This document shows positions 42,688-53,979 of a stretch of 64,000 bases of DNA, piece by piece (position 1 is the stretch's first letter; every line of letters starts with the position of its first letter). This DNA comes from Ilyonectria destructans (taxonomy: Eukaryota; Ascomycota; Sordariomycetes; Hypocreales; Nectriaceae). The notes beneath the pieces are model-generated. The model did not search any database. It had not been told where the DNA came from and saw nothing but the letters and a program-made list of their open reading frames with translations. The position numbers were made by a program, and so were the translations under genes. The stretch is taken from contig JAHEWK010000028.1 of NCBI GenBank assembly GCA_020740775.1, positions 310,001-374,000 of the forward strand. The letters run 5' to 3'.

Positions 42688-45600
42688 CAGTGCTCGCAAT
42701 AGTCCAATCAGTCCGTCTAAACTCCCCAGACTGTCCATTTAGTCCGTCCGACTTGGTCAGACTAGACCAGCAGTCTAGCCGAGATGCCCAGACTAGACCA
42801 GCAGTCTAGCCGAGATGCCCAGACTGGACTATTAGTCCGTCTGTCGCCTTTAGACCAGACTACAATACAGACTACAGTCTAGACTAATAGGCTAGACCTC
42901 ATAAACGACGTCTAGCTCTCCCTTCTACCTCTGGCCCCAAGCTACCCACCACATAACTAATACACTATTACCTGATCATGTCTCTTCCGCCAGCCTACCC
43001 ACAAAGTTCCTAAACATCAGGCATAGCATCCGTAGCTGCCGGAGCAACGTAGCCATGCTAGAATTCATTACTTAGAAAATGGTATGTACACCTCACAGAA
43101 TGCAAAACTTACTTCCGACTGGGCTATCAGAGCGCTCCTGTCCCAGGATCGTAGGCATTCCAAAAGATTCAAAGTTTCAATGGTCATAGATCCTCGCTGG
43201 TCGGTGACTGTCAGTCTAGCTTTGGAGAAGAGTCGCTCTGTCTCAGCAGACATAGGCGGAATCGATAGAATGTCGATGGCCATCAAGGACAGGTTAGGGA
43301 ATCTTCTTCGCTGAGCCAGTTCGAGCCACCATTTCAAAGGATCCGATATCATCATCACAGGTTCGCGACAGTATACTTCGTACTCGTCATCATCCATGTT
43401 CAAAATCGTGGCCTTTTGCTCTTTCATCCAGATCTTGTATCCATTCAGCCGTCTCGTAGTGGGTTCTGGTGCACCGCTTTGACGGAGAATGGGACTGGGT
43501 GTGGTTGGCTTGTATGTCTTGCTCCACAGCTGCTCTACACGGGCTTTAGCCTTCTCGATCCATTCATTCTTATCTTCCCAAGTCTTCTCCATGTATGCCC
43601 ACTTGAGCGAGGGATTTAAGACCGTTGCTGCTGAATACACTGGAGAATCCTCTGTCGCTTCATAATAGTCGGCTAGTTTGGCCCAGGCAGTCTCCATCAT
43701 GGTCGCCAAGTGGGGGACCGCGGTGATCTCCCTGGACGTCTCAATGTGATGAAGAAGATAATCCATAGTTGGCAGAACGTCACATATGGAATTTCGATTG
43801 CCTTCGTTGGCCATTGTGGCATCTTGAAACGGCTCGAGAAATTTGCAAGTCTCGGTCAAAGTTGCCCAGTCGGAAGGAGTCAGGATATCCTGTTGCAGAG
43901 CCGGCTCTTGCGCACAAAAGATGGTGATAGATTGCCTAACCTTAGACCTCAGAGCCCATTCGACCATTTTGTACCACGAATTCCAACGAGTGTTATTATC
44001 ACGCCGTAACCTAAGACCGTCGCTAAGGATAGTGAACGCTTGAAGCCGCTGGGGGCTCCAAGTAATGTAGACGACGATATTATGAAGTTTGCCTATCGCC
44101 CCTCGCTTTCTCCATTGCTCAATTTCCTCGTCGGACGGTCCATGGTAGGAATCTGTTGTGGGTGGTCGCTTTCCTATGAGAAATTCCATTACGGCCAGAT
44201 TAATGATATGGCCCAAACAGCGAAGTCGGTGAGGAAGAGGGTCGTAGAAAACATCGAACTCATGTTCCAAGTCATCGGAGACTTTGTCCATCATGGTGTT
44301 CATGTTGCTAGCATTATCCATCATGAAGTATCCAACTTTGGACGCTATTCCATATTCTCGTATGAACTCCATGATGGCTTCTGCCATGTTCTCGCCGCTG
44401 TGTTGTCCTTCCAGCTCCTTTATTCTCACCACGAGGGACTGCAGACCGTGATCTTCAGAAACGAACTGAACTGTAAAACCGATGACCCCTAAGCAGTTTG
44501 GAGATGTCCAATTATCGGGAACAATGTGGACAGAGGAAAGGGCATTTTGTAAGGCTCGCTTTACGAACTCCTTTTTGTTGTCATAGCCCCATTGTAAGTC
44601 GGCTTTGACCGTATTAGCAGACCTCGGGAGGAGGTCATCCGCAACCGGGCGAAGATAGCGGATGAAGTCACGAAAGGCAGGCTGTTCAACATGAGCAAAG
44701 GGGAGGCTGCAAGCTACTGTATAGCGGCAGTATAACTCGCGCAAGGTGGCTTGATCCAACACATCTCCCTCTGCTGTCGCCTTGCGCTTCTTAGAGGGGA
44801 CAAGGGTATCATTGGTCATGAAGGTAGTGATGTCTCCAAGGCGGCTTTGAGTCGTCGCTCGGCGGTCGTCTTGCCTCCCGAAGACCATGATTCTATGCTC
44901 CTTGCGCAAATGATCGATGATTGTGGATGATCCGCCAGAGTAATTGTATCTCTTCTCTCTCTTCTTGTTGAAGCAGGGCTGGCAATGCCACCATTTCCGT
45001 CCGTTGGAATCGACCCAGGCTGCAGGCAATGTCTTGCCCTCTTCTATTCGACAATACTTCCAGATGGGAGATGTCGTCTGGCGGGGAAAGCTATCAGTCG
45101 ACGGCGACGAGGAAGGTGCTATAGAGGAAGTGGCCGCATTAAGGTCGGAATCATCCAGATGGTTGATAGCGTTATCAAGAGTGCTGACAGGATCACCAAT
45201 AGAAGACATGATTCAGTTAGGCCGCAAGTAGACAAGAGATTTGCGTTCGTAATGGCAGTATTATAGTTGGAGGGAAATTGCTGGAGCAGAAGACTTGTAG
45301 TTGACGATTTTCTCCTTCGACATGTGGGAGTGGCAGACTTGAAGTGCGCGAACCCAACACTCCGATTAATCATACCAAATACAGAATGAACGCGTTGATA
45401 AAAACATCAATTTTGGGGGACGCGTTCCTTAGTCATAATACATCTACAGGGCTTATAGGGTGCCAAGGTGGGTTAGGGTGAGGTGGCGTTACCAAATTGA
45501 GAGAATAATTAGGTTGATAGTGGCTGGTGATTGCACCCTCAGCCACGAAACTACCCTACAGTCAGACCAATAGTCTGACTATTAGTCTGGAATTCTCAGA

Positions 45601-45781
45601 CTAGGACCACTGGTCAGTCTGGAATTCTCAGACTGGGACCACTGCTCAGTCTGGACGAGTCAGACTGGACTATCGGTCTGGTCCGAGACATACAGACTAG
45701 ACTAATAGTCCGCGGACTATTGGTCTGGACTATGGTCTGGACTAATAGTCCGCCTAATGGTCTGGACTATTGCGAGCGCTG
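42688..45781 (-). mobile_element. Complete hAT transposon, 3,094 bp, with perfect 8-bp target duplication
   Basis: The terminal inverted repeats begin CAGTGCTCGCAATAGTCCA on the left and CAGCGCTCGCAATAGTCCA on the right (one mismatch in 19). They are flanked by identical 8-bp direct repeats AAGTCAAT at 42680-42687 and 45782-45789, the target-duplication length typical of hAT. Both subterminal regions (42700-42900 and 45560-45770) are dense in short AGTCTGGACT-like motifs in both orientations, the usual transposase-binding clusters. It encloses one intact transposase gene. The perfect target duplication suggests recent insertion. Confidence 0.95.
43068..45209 (-). CDS. hAT transposase with BED zinc finger, 713 aa
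   Basis: A single uninterrupted frame. An N-terminal BED-type finger shows C76-x2-C79 and H100-x4-H105 (WHCQPCFNKK...IIDHLRKEH). The RNase-H-like catalytic core has its first Asp near 232 (VPDNWTSPN), its second near 298 (YFMMDNASNMNT) and the hAT C-x2-H motif at 331-334 (LRCLGHIINL). GAIGKLHNIV and NTRWNSWYKM follow. The catalytic Glu region and C-terminal dimerisation domain lie near 620-690: DPLKWWLELA, PNLSLMAIDILSIPPMSAETERLFS. Length and motif order are those of complete fungal hAT proteins. No intron is needed. Together with the intact ends and target duplication this suggests an autonomous, possibly active element. Confidence 0.95.
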   Translation of the reverse strand: MSSIGDPVSTLDNAINHLDDSDLNAATSSIAPSSSPSTDSFPRQTTSPIWKYCRIEEGKTLPAAWVDSNGRKWWHCQPCFNKKREKRYNYSGGSSTIIDHLRKEHRIMVFGRQDDRRATTQSRLGDITTFMTNDTLVPSKKRKATAEGDVLDQATLRELYCRYTVACSLPFAHVEQPAFRDFIRYLRPVADDLLPRSANTVKADLQWGYDNKKEFVKRALQNALSSVHIVPDNWTSPNCLGVIGFTVQFVSEDHGLQSLVVRIKELEGQHSGENMAEAIMEFIREYGIASKVGYFMMDNASNMNTMMDKVSDDLEHEFDVFYDPLPHRLRCLGHIINLAVMEFLIGKRPPTTDSYHGPSDEEIEQWRKRGAIGKLHNIVVYITWSPQRLQAFTILSDGLRLRRDNNTRWNSWYKMVEWALRSKVRQSITIFCAQEPALQQDILTPSDWATLTETCKFLEPFQDATMANEGNRNSICDVLPTMDYLLHHIETSREITAVPHLATMMETAWAKLADYYEATEDSPVYSAATVLNPSLKWAYMEKTWEDKNEWIEKAKARVEQLWSKTYKPTTPSPILRQSGAPEPTTRRLNGYKIWMKEQKATILNMDDDEYEVYCREPVMMISDPLKWWLELAQRRRFPNLSLMAIDILSIPPMSAETERLFSKARLTVTDQRGSMTIETLNLLECLRSWDRSALIAQSEVSFAFCEVYIPFSK

Positions 45782-45789
45782 AAGTCAAT

Positions 45790-46949
45790 GATAAGATGTG
45801 TGATGAGAATGGGGGTCGACTTCCCACACTTACGGTTACGTGAAGCCCGTCTTGTAAGTTTGCCCCTTCCGGAAACTCGTCGGATGCTTCCTATGTGCAG
45901 CAGGATGGCACACGATATGAGTAGAAATTTAAATAGTGTTACATCGTCATAGGCCGCCGTTAAAATATTTTTCCCTATTTGATCCATGGTGACACTATAA
46001 TGTTGAAGTGCCATCCTCAAGAAATCCTTCCTGTATTTGAGCAGGAGTTGTTGCCTTTACACACTTGCAAGATCATGGATGTCGTCTTCGAATATCTACC
46101 GCTTCCTGCTGCTTATTATCTGTTTCTCCTATTTACGAAAGCCCCTTTGACTCCGCAGCCTGGCTATAACTCTGTTCACCGCGGTCCCCATCGGAGGGCC
46201 GATGGTGTTCGCTGGTTACTCGCACGTGGCATGATAAAGAAATCCGATTCCCGTCATTCGCATTGGTCTCAGCTCGAGTCCATCATGATGTCTAGACTTC
46301 ACCGAAGTCCCCATATCTTCGATGGTCGTCTTCATTGTTGTTGTTGTTGTTGTTGCGGAGGATAAAATAGATCCAAGCGTTTGTGGTATGCTTCGGGATC
46401 ATGCAGTTTGAGCTTCACCGAAGGTTCTTTTGGTGGTGGAAATTGACCGACGTACTTGAGCAGCTGCAGTGCCTGGAGTCATTTCTGAATGGTATAGACC
46501 CCGTCTACTCAAAAAAAAAAAAACGTGACCCATCTGGTCATTTCGAGGCTTTCTTCGTCGGTATTGATGTTATCTGGGAACCGAGGTTGAAGTAAGGCCA
46601 GAGAGTATTCCGTGTCTTCACTGACTCTATCTGCTATATCTTCCAAAAACAAGGACTCGTGCTCGTACATTGATAACATGCTCTTAGTTATTCCTTTCAG
46701 TTTTAGTATGTCGAACACCATAAGTTACACGTCTCGCTGTTGGTTGAATACATATTCGAAAGACGCCTTCTGGTCGCATGGATTTCAGGTTATATCAAGC
46801 TTTAAGAGATAATTAGCTATATAGGAACGGCTTATATGCTTTATCTTCCGCGTTCTGCAATACCCACCGCAGCAACGCCGGGAGATGTTTAGTTTACGAC
46901 TAGGGTCGAATAAGGAGAAGATGATGCAGCACGTCTTGTACCCAGTAGG
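45790..46949. other. Unassigned stretch right of the hAT element
   Basis: About 1.2 kb. Contains a (TTG)n microsatellite at about 46336-46354 that translates as poly-Cys, and an A12 tract at about 46510. Frames of 128 aa (45979-46365) and 70 aa show no motif. It may include the decayed 5' part of the RecQ-type gene to the right. Confidence 0.4.
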
Positions 46950-48540
46950 TCAATTACAACTGGCAAGAGACGGTCGTGGTTATATTTTGGGATACCCCAA
47001 ATTGTGAATCTGAGGGGCAAGGAGTGCCATGAGAATGACGATGACGATGATACCGAGACCGACGAAGATGCCGATGAGAGTACCGACGAGGATAACGACG
47101 AGGATATCGACGAGGATGCCAATTCTGAGGAGGACGAGGGAATGGAAGCAGATTATCAAGCAAGACTATGATGAAACTGACTTTCATCTCCCGTCTGGCT
47201 TCTGGCTGCGCTAATCCGAGGCTTTGTTTCAACTTTCGATGATGTTTTGGACGACGCGAGACCCCGCTGGAAACATGCCATCTTCAGTCCTCATTTATTA
47301 CACGGCAGTCATGGGGATACAGCGGCACTCCCTTAACTATAACTCGACGCATAACTCTACATCTGGACCATCAGCCTTGATTTGGGTTGGCCGACTCTTA
47401 TTCCTCGAGTACGCCTTGCCTGTCTATAGCTATAATTACTACTCTTGCCTACGAATGGCCATCCCCGGACCAATATCTATCGCAACCCGACTGTCTCACA
47501 CAATTCGAAAAACGTACCTCATTCGGGGGTGATATACTCCGTTCGGGGAGATGGTCGAACTTAAAGCGTCTCCCAAGTTAATTGTTAAAAGGGAAGGTAT
47601 GCCAGGAAATATTTCTTGGGCTTCAGACAAGCTATCGTTCACAATTGGATACGATAGGCACTTCGAGCTATCTGAATTCTGTGAGGTCCACCACAAGGCT
47701 AGCATATTTGTGCAAGAGCGGGTACATGAGATAATGTTGGGGTTAGAGGCGGATACTAACGAGAGTAATATTCAAGGTAATCTAACTTACCGACAAGCTA
47801 GATGGTCCTTTGTACTAAACACCGAGAACAAGCTTGTCGATGTATGGAAAATACTAGCAGACATGCTCCGGTCATTTAGCTTCCGTGGCAAGCCTTTTAT
47901 CGAGGGCACGGTCTGGTAAATAGAGACCTGTTTGGCATATTTGAATGCTGGCCTTGACTTGAGCAAGTTAGTGTTTTCTGCGTCGCATCTTTCCGGCGGG
48001 CTGCCCGGCAGAGGCATCGAGGTGACTAGCGTCCGATATGTCATGACAGTGGTTGTTGTCCCGCTTGTATCTCTCCAAAGCGACATGCTGGACCGCTGTC
48101 GGAAACTAAACATCTCCTGCGCTGAGTGGAGGAGCGACCGGGTTCCAGAGAATGTCTCGATACTATTTACAACGCCAGAATCGGCGATGACGAAGCGGTT
48201 TCAGGACTACGTTGAGTAGCTATGGGTTACAGCACGGCTAGACCGGTTTGTAATCGACGAGGGCCATACAATTCTCGAGGGCACAATAGTATTCCGTCCG
48301 AAGCTGCAAGAGCTAGGAATCCTTGCACTCATCGGAGTGCAAATGGTCTACCTTACGGCCACGCTCCTGCCGAACCGTGAGGATACGCTCTTTGGCCTTA
48401 CGAACACGAGGCGCTAGGATGGGGTCATGACTCGGATGAGGACAACACGTACCGATATTGTTCATAGCCTCAGGTCAATCCTTGCGGCAAGTGTCGAAGA
48501 GGCAATAGCAGCGACGCGTTCATTGGAACTCGGTCTCTGA
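46950..48540 (+). pseudogene. Decayed RecQ-type helicase gene (telomere-linked/OrsD-associated type)
   Basis: Several plus-strand frames in order resemble the long fungal proteins that join a recombinase-like region to a RecQ-like DEAD helicase. There is an acidic stretch (about 47030-47150), RPRWKHAIFSPHLLHG (near 47260), LIWVGRLLFLEYALPVYSY and RLSHTIRKTYLIRG. In the 47551-47919 frame come IQGNLTYRQARWSFVLNTEN and MLRSFSFRGKPFIEG. The helicase part follows: VVVPLVSLQSDMLDRC (motif Ia), VSILFTTPESAMTKRF (Ib), RFVIDEGHTILEG (motif II, DEGH) and VYLTATLLP (motif III). Frame changes and in-frame stops (for example after GTVW at 47919 and after DYVE at 48219) make it non-functional. Motif I (the Walker A lysine) was not found. 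Such genes are often subtelomeric in fungi, which is only a hint about location. Confidence 0.7.
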
Positions 48541-49480
48541 TCACTTGAACATCAACGAACCCTGCGTCTTCGAGCATCTTTTCAAAGTCTTTGGCAACTG
48601 TGATCGATCCTTTGGCTTTCTCAGCAGCTTCTGCCGAGTAACTCGTCTATTTCAGGATATTGGTGCCTTCAATTGTATCATCGTCGCAGGCAAGTGGGTA
48701 GGTGGTCTTGAACCTCGATGAAGCCCCCTGACTTGAGATGTCTAATAGCATTTTGTCAGTCTTGGTGTGGTTACTGACAGAAGAGACTCACAGGTATGCT
48801 TGGCGGAATATAGAAGTCCATGATCTAAAGCTTCCGATCATGCTGCGGATAAGAATCACATCGAGATTTTAATTAAACAACCATGTCTTTCAAGATCGTT
48901 CACTTGAAACAATACGTTAGGGGCATCCTGTCCCCGTACTTAGATTACATACAAGAGCATAATCGGGTCGATGGACTTACCAGTCTGATGGGATAGGACT
49001 AATATCGATGCCTATGATTCCGCTTGCAGATGGTCGTCCGCTTACCGGATGTTAGCAACTTGTCTCCGACTTCCTCTTGTGAGTTACGTATTAAAATCAA
49101 TGATCTAGTCTCAGTCCTAGTGTCCATGTTAAGGATTATTGTCGGCTTTTCCAAAGGACAACGAGAAAGTTGATTATCTTGCACATGCATCCAGATATGG
49201 TGTGCAATGTCGGTTTGGGATGAGCTAGGGATCCAATATTCAGAGCAAACATGAGCTTTATCTAATCTCTCTTGTTCCGAATTTTCTCATGTTAGAACTT
49301 GTTGTCAGCGACGTGGTCGAGGATCCCTCATCTTCGAGCTAGAACTGTTTTAGTTGGAATAGCATCGCAGTGCCGAATACGAACATCGTCTACTCCAGAG
49401 CCCTCAGCCAACTGGTCATCGGCCTCCAAAAGGTGCATCACTTCTGGGTTATCGTATTCAACCATGGCAAAGCTGAGCTT
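48500..49480 (-). pseudogene. Decayed LaeA-like SAM-dependent methyltransferase
   Basis: Minus-strand pieces in order resemble a LaeA/UMTA-type methyltransferase. About 49430-49480 gives SSKLSFAMVEYDNPEVMHLLEADDQ. About 49000-49270 gives EQERLDKAHVCSEYW and then ILNMDTRTETRS, in the place of the usual VLDIGTGTG SAM-binding loop and clearly mutated. About 48690-48760 gives LKSGGFIEVQDHLPTCL, then in another frame DDDTIEGTNIL. About 48540-48640 gives SAEAAEKAKGSITVAKDFEKMLEDAGFVDVQV. Stops and frame shifts separate the pieces and the glycine loop is destroyed. It overlaps or abuts the 3' end of the RecQ relic on the opposite strand. No activity expected. Confidence 0.65.
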
Positions 49481-52199
49481 GGAGGAGTAACGACAAAGTG
49501 CAGAAGATGTTTACGTTGAGAACCTGACATGAAGAGGCTAAACAACTGATTAAATAGCCGGTTACCTCTCTCCTTTTCTCAAGGTGCCTTAACCTGAACC
49601 ACTTAAGGTGTTGGTCTTTGGTTCTGCTGGCGTGAGAGCGCCTGGGTCGTTTTGAGCAGCCGGTCTGTCACATCTCGCACTGGCACTACCAGTGACTCCT
49701 GTGGAATCGTGGGTTTATTTCAGTACCGACTTCCTCAAGAGGAATGTTATCGCATCGTCTGGCACCACGAGTCTAGTCACCGTCATACGAATCCCGCGCC
49801 AGAGGTCTCTAGATTCCAACCATATTCAACAACCAGACCGGTCCCCCATTCTCCATCCAAGTGATGCTGACTACTAATGGCTTCCAGAATACATTCATTG
49901 CAATCTTCGATTAGAGACAGGACCGATATAGACAGCGGATAACAAGGAGCTTGGTAAGAAATCTCTTCATTGGCCTATGAGGACGGGTCCGGCAATGGAT
50001 AATGAGAATTAGAGTCTCGAATCACAACCGAAGAGCTCTGAATGCGAAGGGGCGCGAGCCGAAACGAGAACTATTGAGCTACCTGTCTAATTCTGTGTCT
50101 AAGCGGGCTGGTCATGCCGTGATCAACATTTTGAAGTCGACCAAGCGGATCGGAGCCGCCAGGCATTTCAAATACCATTTGAAGGACGATCAGCCCGCAC
50201 GATGATGCCATGGAAGCTCTCGATACTATAGAACACAATGAATATGAACACTGTCTCCGAGTGGAATCGTAGATTGCTCGCAGACTCGGAGACTTACTGG
50301 ATTCTTGCAGTTGGAGGAAGGTTCTTCTTGGCAGAGGGCTCCGCGTCTCACCTCTCGTATGCTTTCATTATCGGAACGTCACGCCGCGTGGACGCTAAAA
50401 CTGATGACCTATGTCTCTTCCATCACTGTCTGCACCATTGTGTCATGGACTAAAGAGAAGACTGTCAGTCAATATCCATCAGCACTATGAGAGGGCATCT
50501 CCTTGTCGCAGGGATACTTCTTCACGTCACATCTTTGTACAACCAGAACACAACAACTTAAAAGTTCTTTTATCCTCACGTTCATGCTTGAGCAGCTGAC
50601 CACTGTAACTGAACTTTCGCATCAATAATCGAATAGACTGCCCTCACTTGTCCCCTGTTGCAACCAGTGCAGCCAAATCAAGTACTCGCGGGCGTATAAA
50701 AATCTCGCAATCTCTGCCCTCGGTAAGTCCTGCCACAAGCCCGGTCGCCCTCTTGGCCCTCCAGTTTGTTCACGCAGCCATGAGCCCCGGTCAGCGTTCG
50801 GCTGACAGAAGCGGGACGCTTCGCTCCAGCGAGCGTGAGGGGGAAACGATTTGTGGCGGAGTCACGCTGCGGCTTAGACTTGTTGGAAAGTAGAGGTGGA
50901 AGGACAAGAGAAAGACAAAGGCCCCAACGTCACGGCGATAAGGTCCACAATATGATGCGTCCTGGCGACACAATCACAAGAAAAAGGTTCCCTTACGCTC
51001 TTCGTTGTTTGTTCGTTGCCTTGGAGCTACACTGTCTTCGTTGAGCAACCGAGGAATTTGTGCCGAGCAGTCCATACTGCAGCCATCGCTATGGCATTAC
51101 TATCAACTATACCTTTATTCCTAGTGACGTCCAAGCTACTCATACCATAGTCCCAATTCTATGTGTACAAAACCCCAATTCCACAGGAAGCGGGCTGTCG
51201 GATGCCTGGTGGCGAGGCTGTGGGCGTGAGGTAGTAACTCCGTCCAATTGTACGCGGGGTCGAGGGAAGACAGCGTGCGTGCTCATCTGCTTGCCCAGTT
51301 CATGCTTTTCTTCAATCACAAATCACTGCAGACACCGACAGCACGACTTTAAGAAGCTAGATACAGTTTTAAGACAACCCGGCCCATAGTTGTGGAGAAT
51401 ATCTGGATCGAGAGATCAATATTTCTATGCAAACCAGGGGCCAGCCGAATATGTAGGTCACGAAAGATAGTATGAGCCCGACAGTACAGCGCACTGAAGA
51501 TACCTCGTGAAAGTCGCCGACACGATACTGACGGCGCGGCGTCTTTGAACACAGCAAGTAGGAACCCGCCCCGAGTGGGAGCGAGGGCACCACACGTTGA
51601 TGGAAACCTGGAAACGATTCAGTATCACCGTGGTGTCAAATCCATGAAGCACGGCGTCTAACGTCGTTCTCTGGATCAAGTCGAATTTCACTGGCGACGA
51701 TTGTATAGTGAAAGGTTTTTAACCACGTTAAGTGGTATAACCCTCTAAGAGCCCTTGCTCGATCGCGCATCGCTGGTGTGCCGACAAGACTTGCGAGAGG
51801 CACATTCTACTCGCGTTCAAGTTGATATTGCTTCAGAGTGGAGTGCAACAAGTGCGTTGTGGTGCTCTGTTCTGGCCACTGGATTCTGGTGCACCAGATG
51901 GGATGATAGCCCAGTCAGAGAGGCTGGATGGGTAGGTAATCTTGCAGAAGTCCTGCATAGTACTCTATTCCGAGACCAGCCATGTTCCACTCCCCGAGAG
52001 CATGAGGTTCCGTCAGGGGTACAGCCGAGATGAAATTATGCAGCGGAAGAGGAAGCAAACATTAGGACCTGTCTACTCCTCACCCAGTTCGCGTCCTGCT
52101 ATAATGACAAATGATGCCGTTAGGCAGTACCAGATGAAATGTCGGCGTTTTGCGGTAGCTCCTGAGGGGTGTGGTCCAAAGTGGAGATTTGCGTCAGTG
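49481..52199. other. Unassigned stretch
   Basis: About 2.7 kb. Open frames are at most 109 aa and overlap on both strands, with no motif seen. A plus frame at 50002-50205 is basic (67 aa, begins MRIRVSNHNRRALNAKG) and another at 50238-50453 (71 aa) is partly hydrophobic; neither is supported further. Confidence 0.4.
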
Positions 52200-52500
52200 T
52201 AGTGTGATTGGCCAATCGAAACAGGGGCCAGAAGTTCCACGACGCTACGCTGACACTGCAAAGACAGGGGCCAAAAGTCCACGACGCTACGCTGACACTG
52301 CGAAGACAGGGGCTAAAAGTCCACGACGCTAAGCTTGCACTATGATGACAGGGGTTAAGAATCCACGACGCTACGCTGACACTGCGAAGACAGGGTCTAA
52401 AAGTCCACGACGCTAAGCTTGCACTATGATGACAGGGGTTAAGAATCCACGACGCTAAGCCCCGAGCCTCACCTCCACCCTGGCTGAGACCTAGTCTAAA
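52200..52500 (-). repeat. 42-bp-unit tandem repeat, right copy (about 6.5 units)
   Basis: Six to seven head-to-tail 42-bp units with the core GACAGGGGYYAARARTCCACGACGCTA. Two variants alternate, one ending CGCTGACACTGCGAA and one ending AGCTTGCACTATGAT, giving an 84-bp higher-order pattern. The block and its flanks match the reverse complement of 37757-37930. The minus strand stays open for 134 codons because 42 is a multiple of three; I do not consider that a gene. Confidence 0.85.
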
Positions 52501-53360
52501 AATGGTACAGTATGCAGGGACCACAAAGCTTATCGCGAAAGTGATACCGGTACATTAATGAATACCTCAAGGAATTCAGCTCTTGCAAATTTCCTACCAA
52601 TGTCCTCCTCGGTTAACCAACGTGCGCACTAGATGTCTCGCCACATGCCAGCGTAAGAAGCAAACTCGATGTGGCCAGAATGCCCGACCGCAATATTGTG
52701 CGTGATTTCCCATACGTCAGTGTGTCTTTGTGTCGACCCCTTCCTTCCCTGCGGGGATTTCGCCCTGCAATCGTCCAGCACAACCAGATACTTCCCATTC
52801 CCAGGACGATTTCATCCTGGTAGCTAACGCCAGGAGTCGGAGACTTCCTTGATGCTTGTTGCCAATGGATAGTATTTGTGTCCTTCTTCCATCATCTGCC
52901 GCAACGGACAGGGCACTTCATCGCAAGATTCGACTGAGATCAGCGTGGACCTCCTTGATCCTTTTAGTTGAAGCTATCAGTGACTTCCGATTGGGAGGCA
53001 TACCTGAAGATTTACCAAATGTGATAATGAACATAGTTACAGAGTGATGATGTCAGCTCTGAAGAAAAGGTCGCAAACAAGCTGGTTGTGTGCATTCCCT
53101 CGCTGTCATCACAGCCGCACTGTAGATAGCATTGTTGACGATTGATGAACAATGCATACAGCAGGGGTCTCTTATTGCGTGAGAGTTTGCCTGGTTGATG
53201 AGCAAACAAACGTTGTTCGATCGGTTTTCCGGGTTCGGTGGTGATGTGACAAAGACGCCGTCAACCCGGGCCCGGCGAGAGCCCTGTGGCCGTGAGTCCC
53301 AGTGGTCTGACATCGAAGGGATGCCCTAGAAACAGAGTTTGTTTGATTAGTCAGCCTGGC
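52501..53360. other. Unassigned stretch
   Basis: About 860 bp without a supported gene. Confidence 0.4.
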
Positions 53361-53369
53361 GAGCGTGCT

Positions 53370-53510
53370 GGCGAGCCATACATGCACCGCCCCGTACACG
53401 CACCGCTGGTCTATTAGTGCCCTTAGGGCACTTAGGGAGGGGATTTATAGTGCTGCTGCTGACTAATAGACCAGCGGTGCGTGTACGGGGCGGTGCATGT
53501 ATGGCTCGCC
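53370..53510. mobile_element. Foldback MITE with 48-bp perfect arms
   Basis: The two 48-bp arms (53370-53417 and 53463-53510) are exact reverse complements around a 45-bp centre. Each end begins GGCGAGCCATACATGC. The element is flanked by 9-bp near-identical direct repeats, GAGCGTGCT at 53361-53369 and GAGGGTGCT at 53511-53519. A 9-bp duplication suggests a Mutator-like transposase as the mobilising source. No coding capacity. Confidence 0.85.
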
Positions 53511-53519
53511 GAGGGTGCT

Positions 53520-53979
53520 GGGTGGTTGTGCCAAATAATGGTCCTGCTTGTGCAAATCGTCGAAGAAGCCACGCTGGCCATATTGAGAGAGCGGAGAATT
53601 CTAGAGCGCAAAAATTGTCCTGGGTGGACGTAATGTTTATCCCGCCTTGAGAGCCACCTCAAGATCTGACTTCCTATGGCCCCACCAGCTGTGGTACGCC
53701 TTTGCATCAGACTCAGATGCAAGGCTCTCGAGGCGAATTGGTTGTTTAATCCATTTATTTAGGAACTGGGTTGCATTCATCACGTCCTTGGAGAGGGCGT
53801 AAGCTAGATCACCGCAAGATATCACGCTGGCGGATTATCTCTCCGCGCTCAAACCCGGCTTTGCCCTCCGCCCGCATCCGTGTGCAAATCCCCGCCCCGT
53901 GGGACCATCCAGATGAGATGGTCTCCCACAGTAGCCTAGCACATACTAAATTGCTGCATCACCTCGTCCCGTGATTTCC
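53520..53979. other. Unassigned stretch
   Basis: No supported gene. Short frames only. Confidence 0.4.

Noticed and set aside
46320..46365. Poly-Cys end of a 128-codon frame
   Set aside because: It is produced by a (TTG)n microsatellite; the rest of the frame has no motif.
52120..52524. 134-codon minus-strand frame of 14-residue repeats (SVSVASWTFGPCL type)
   Set aside because: It is generated by the 42-bp tandem repeat. The related block at 37.8 kb does not preserve a matching long frame, so it is not treated as a gene.
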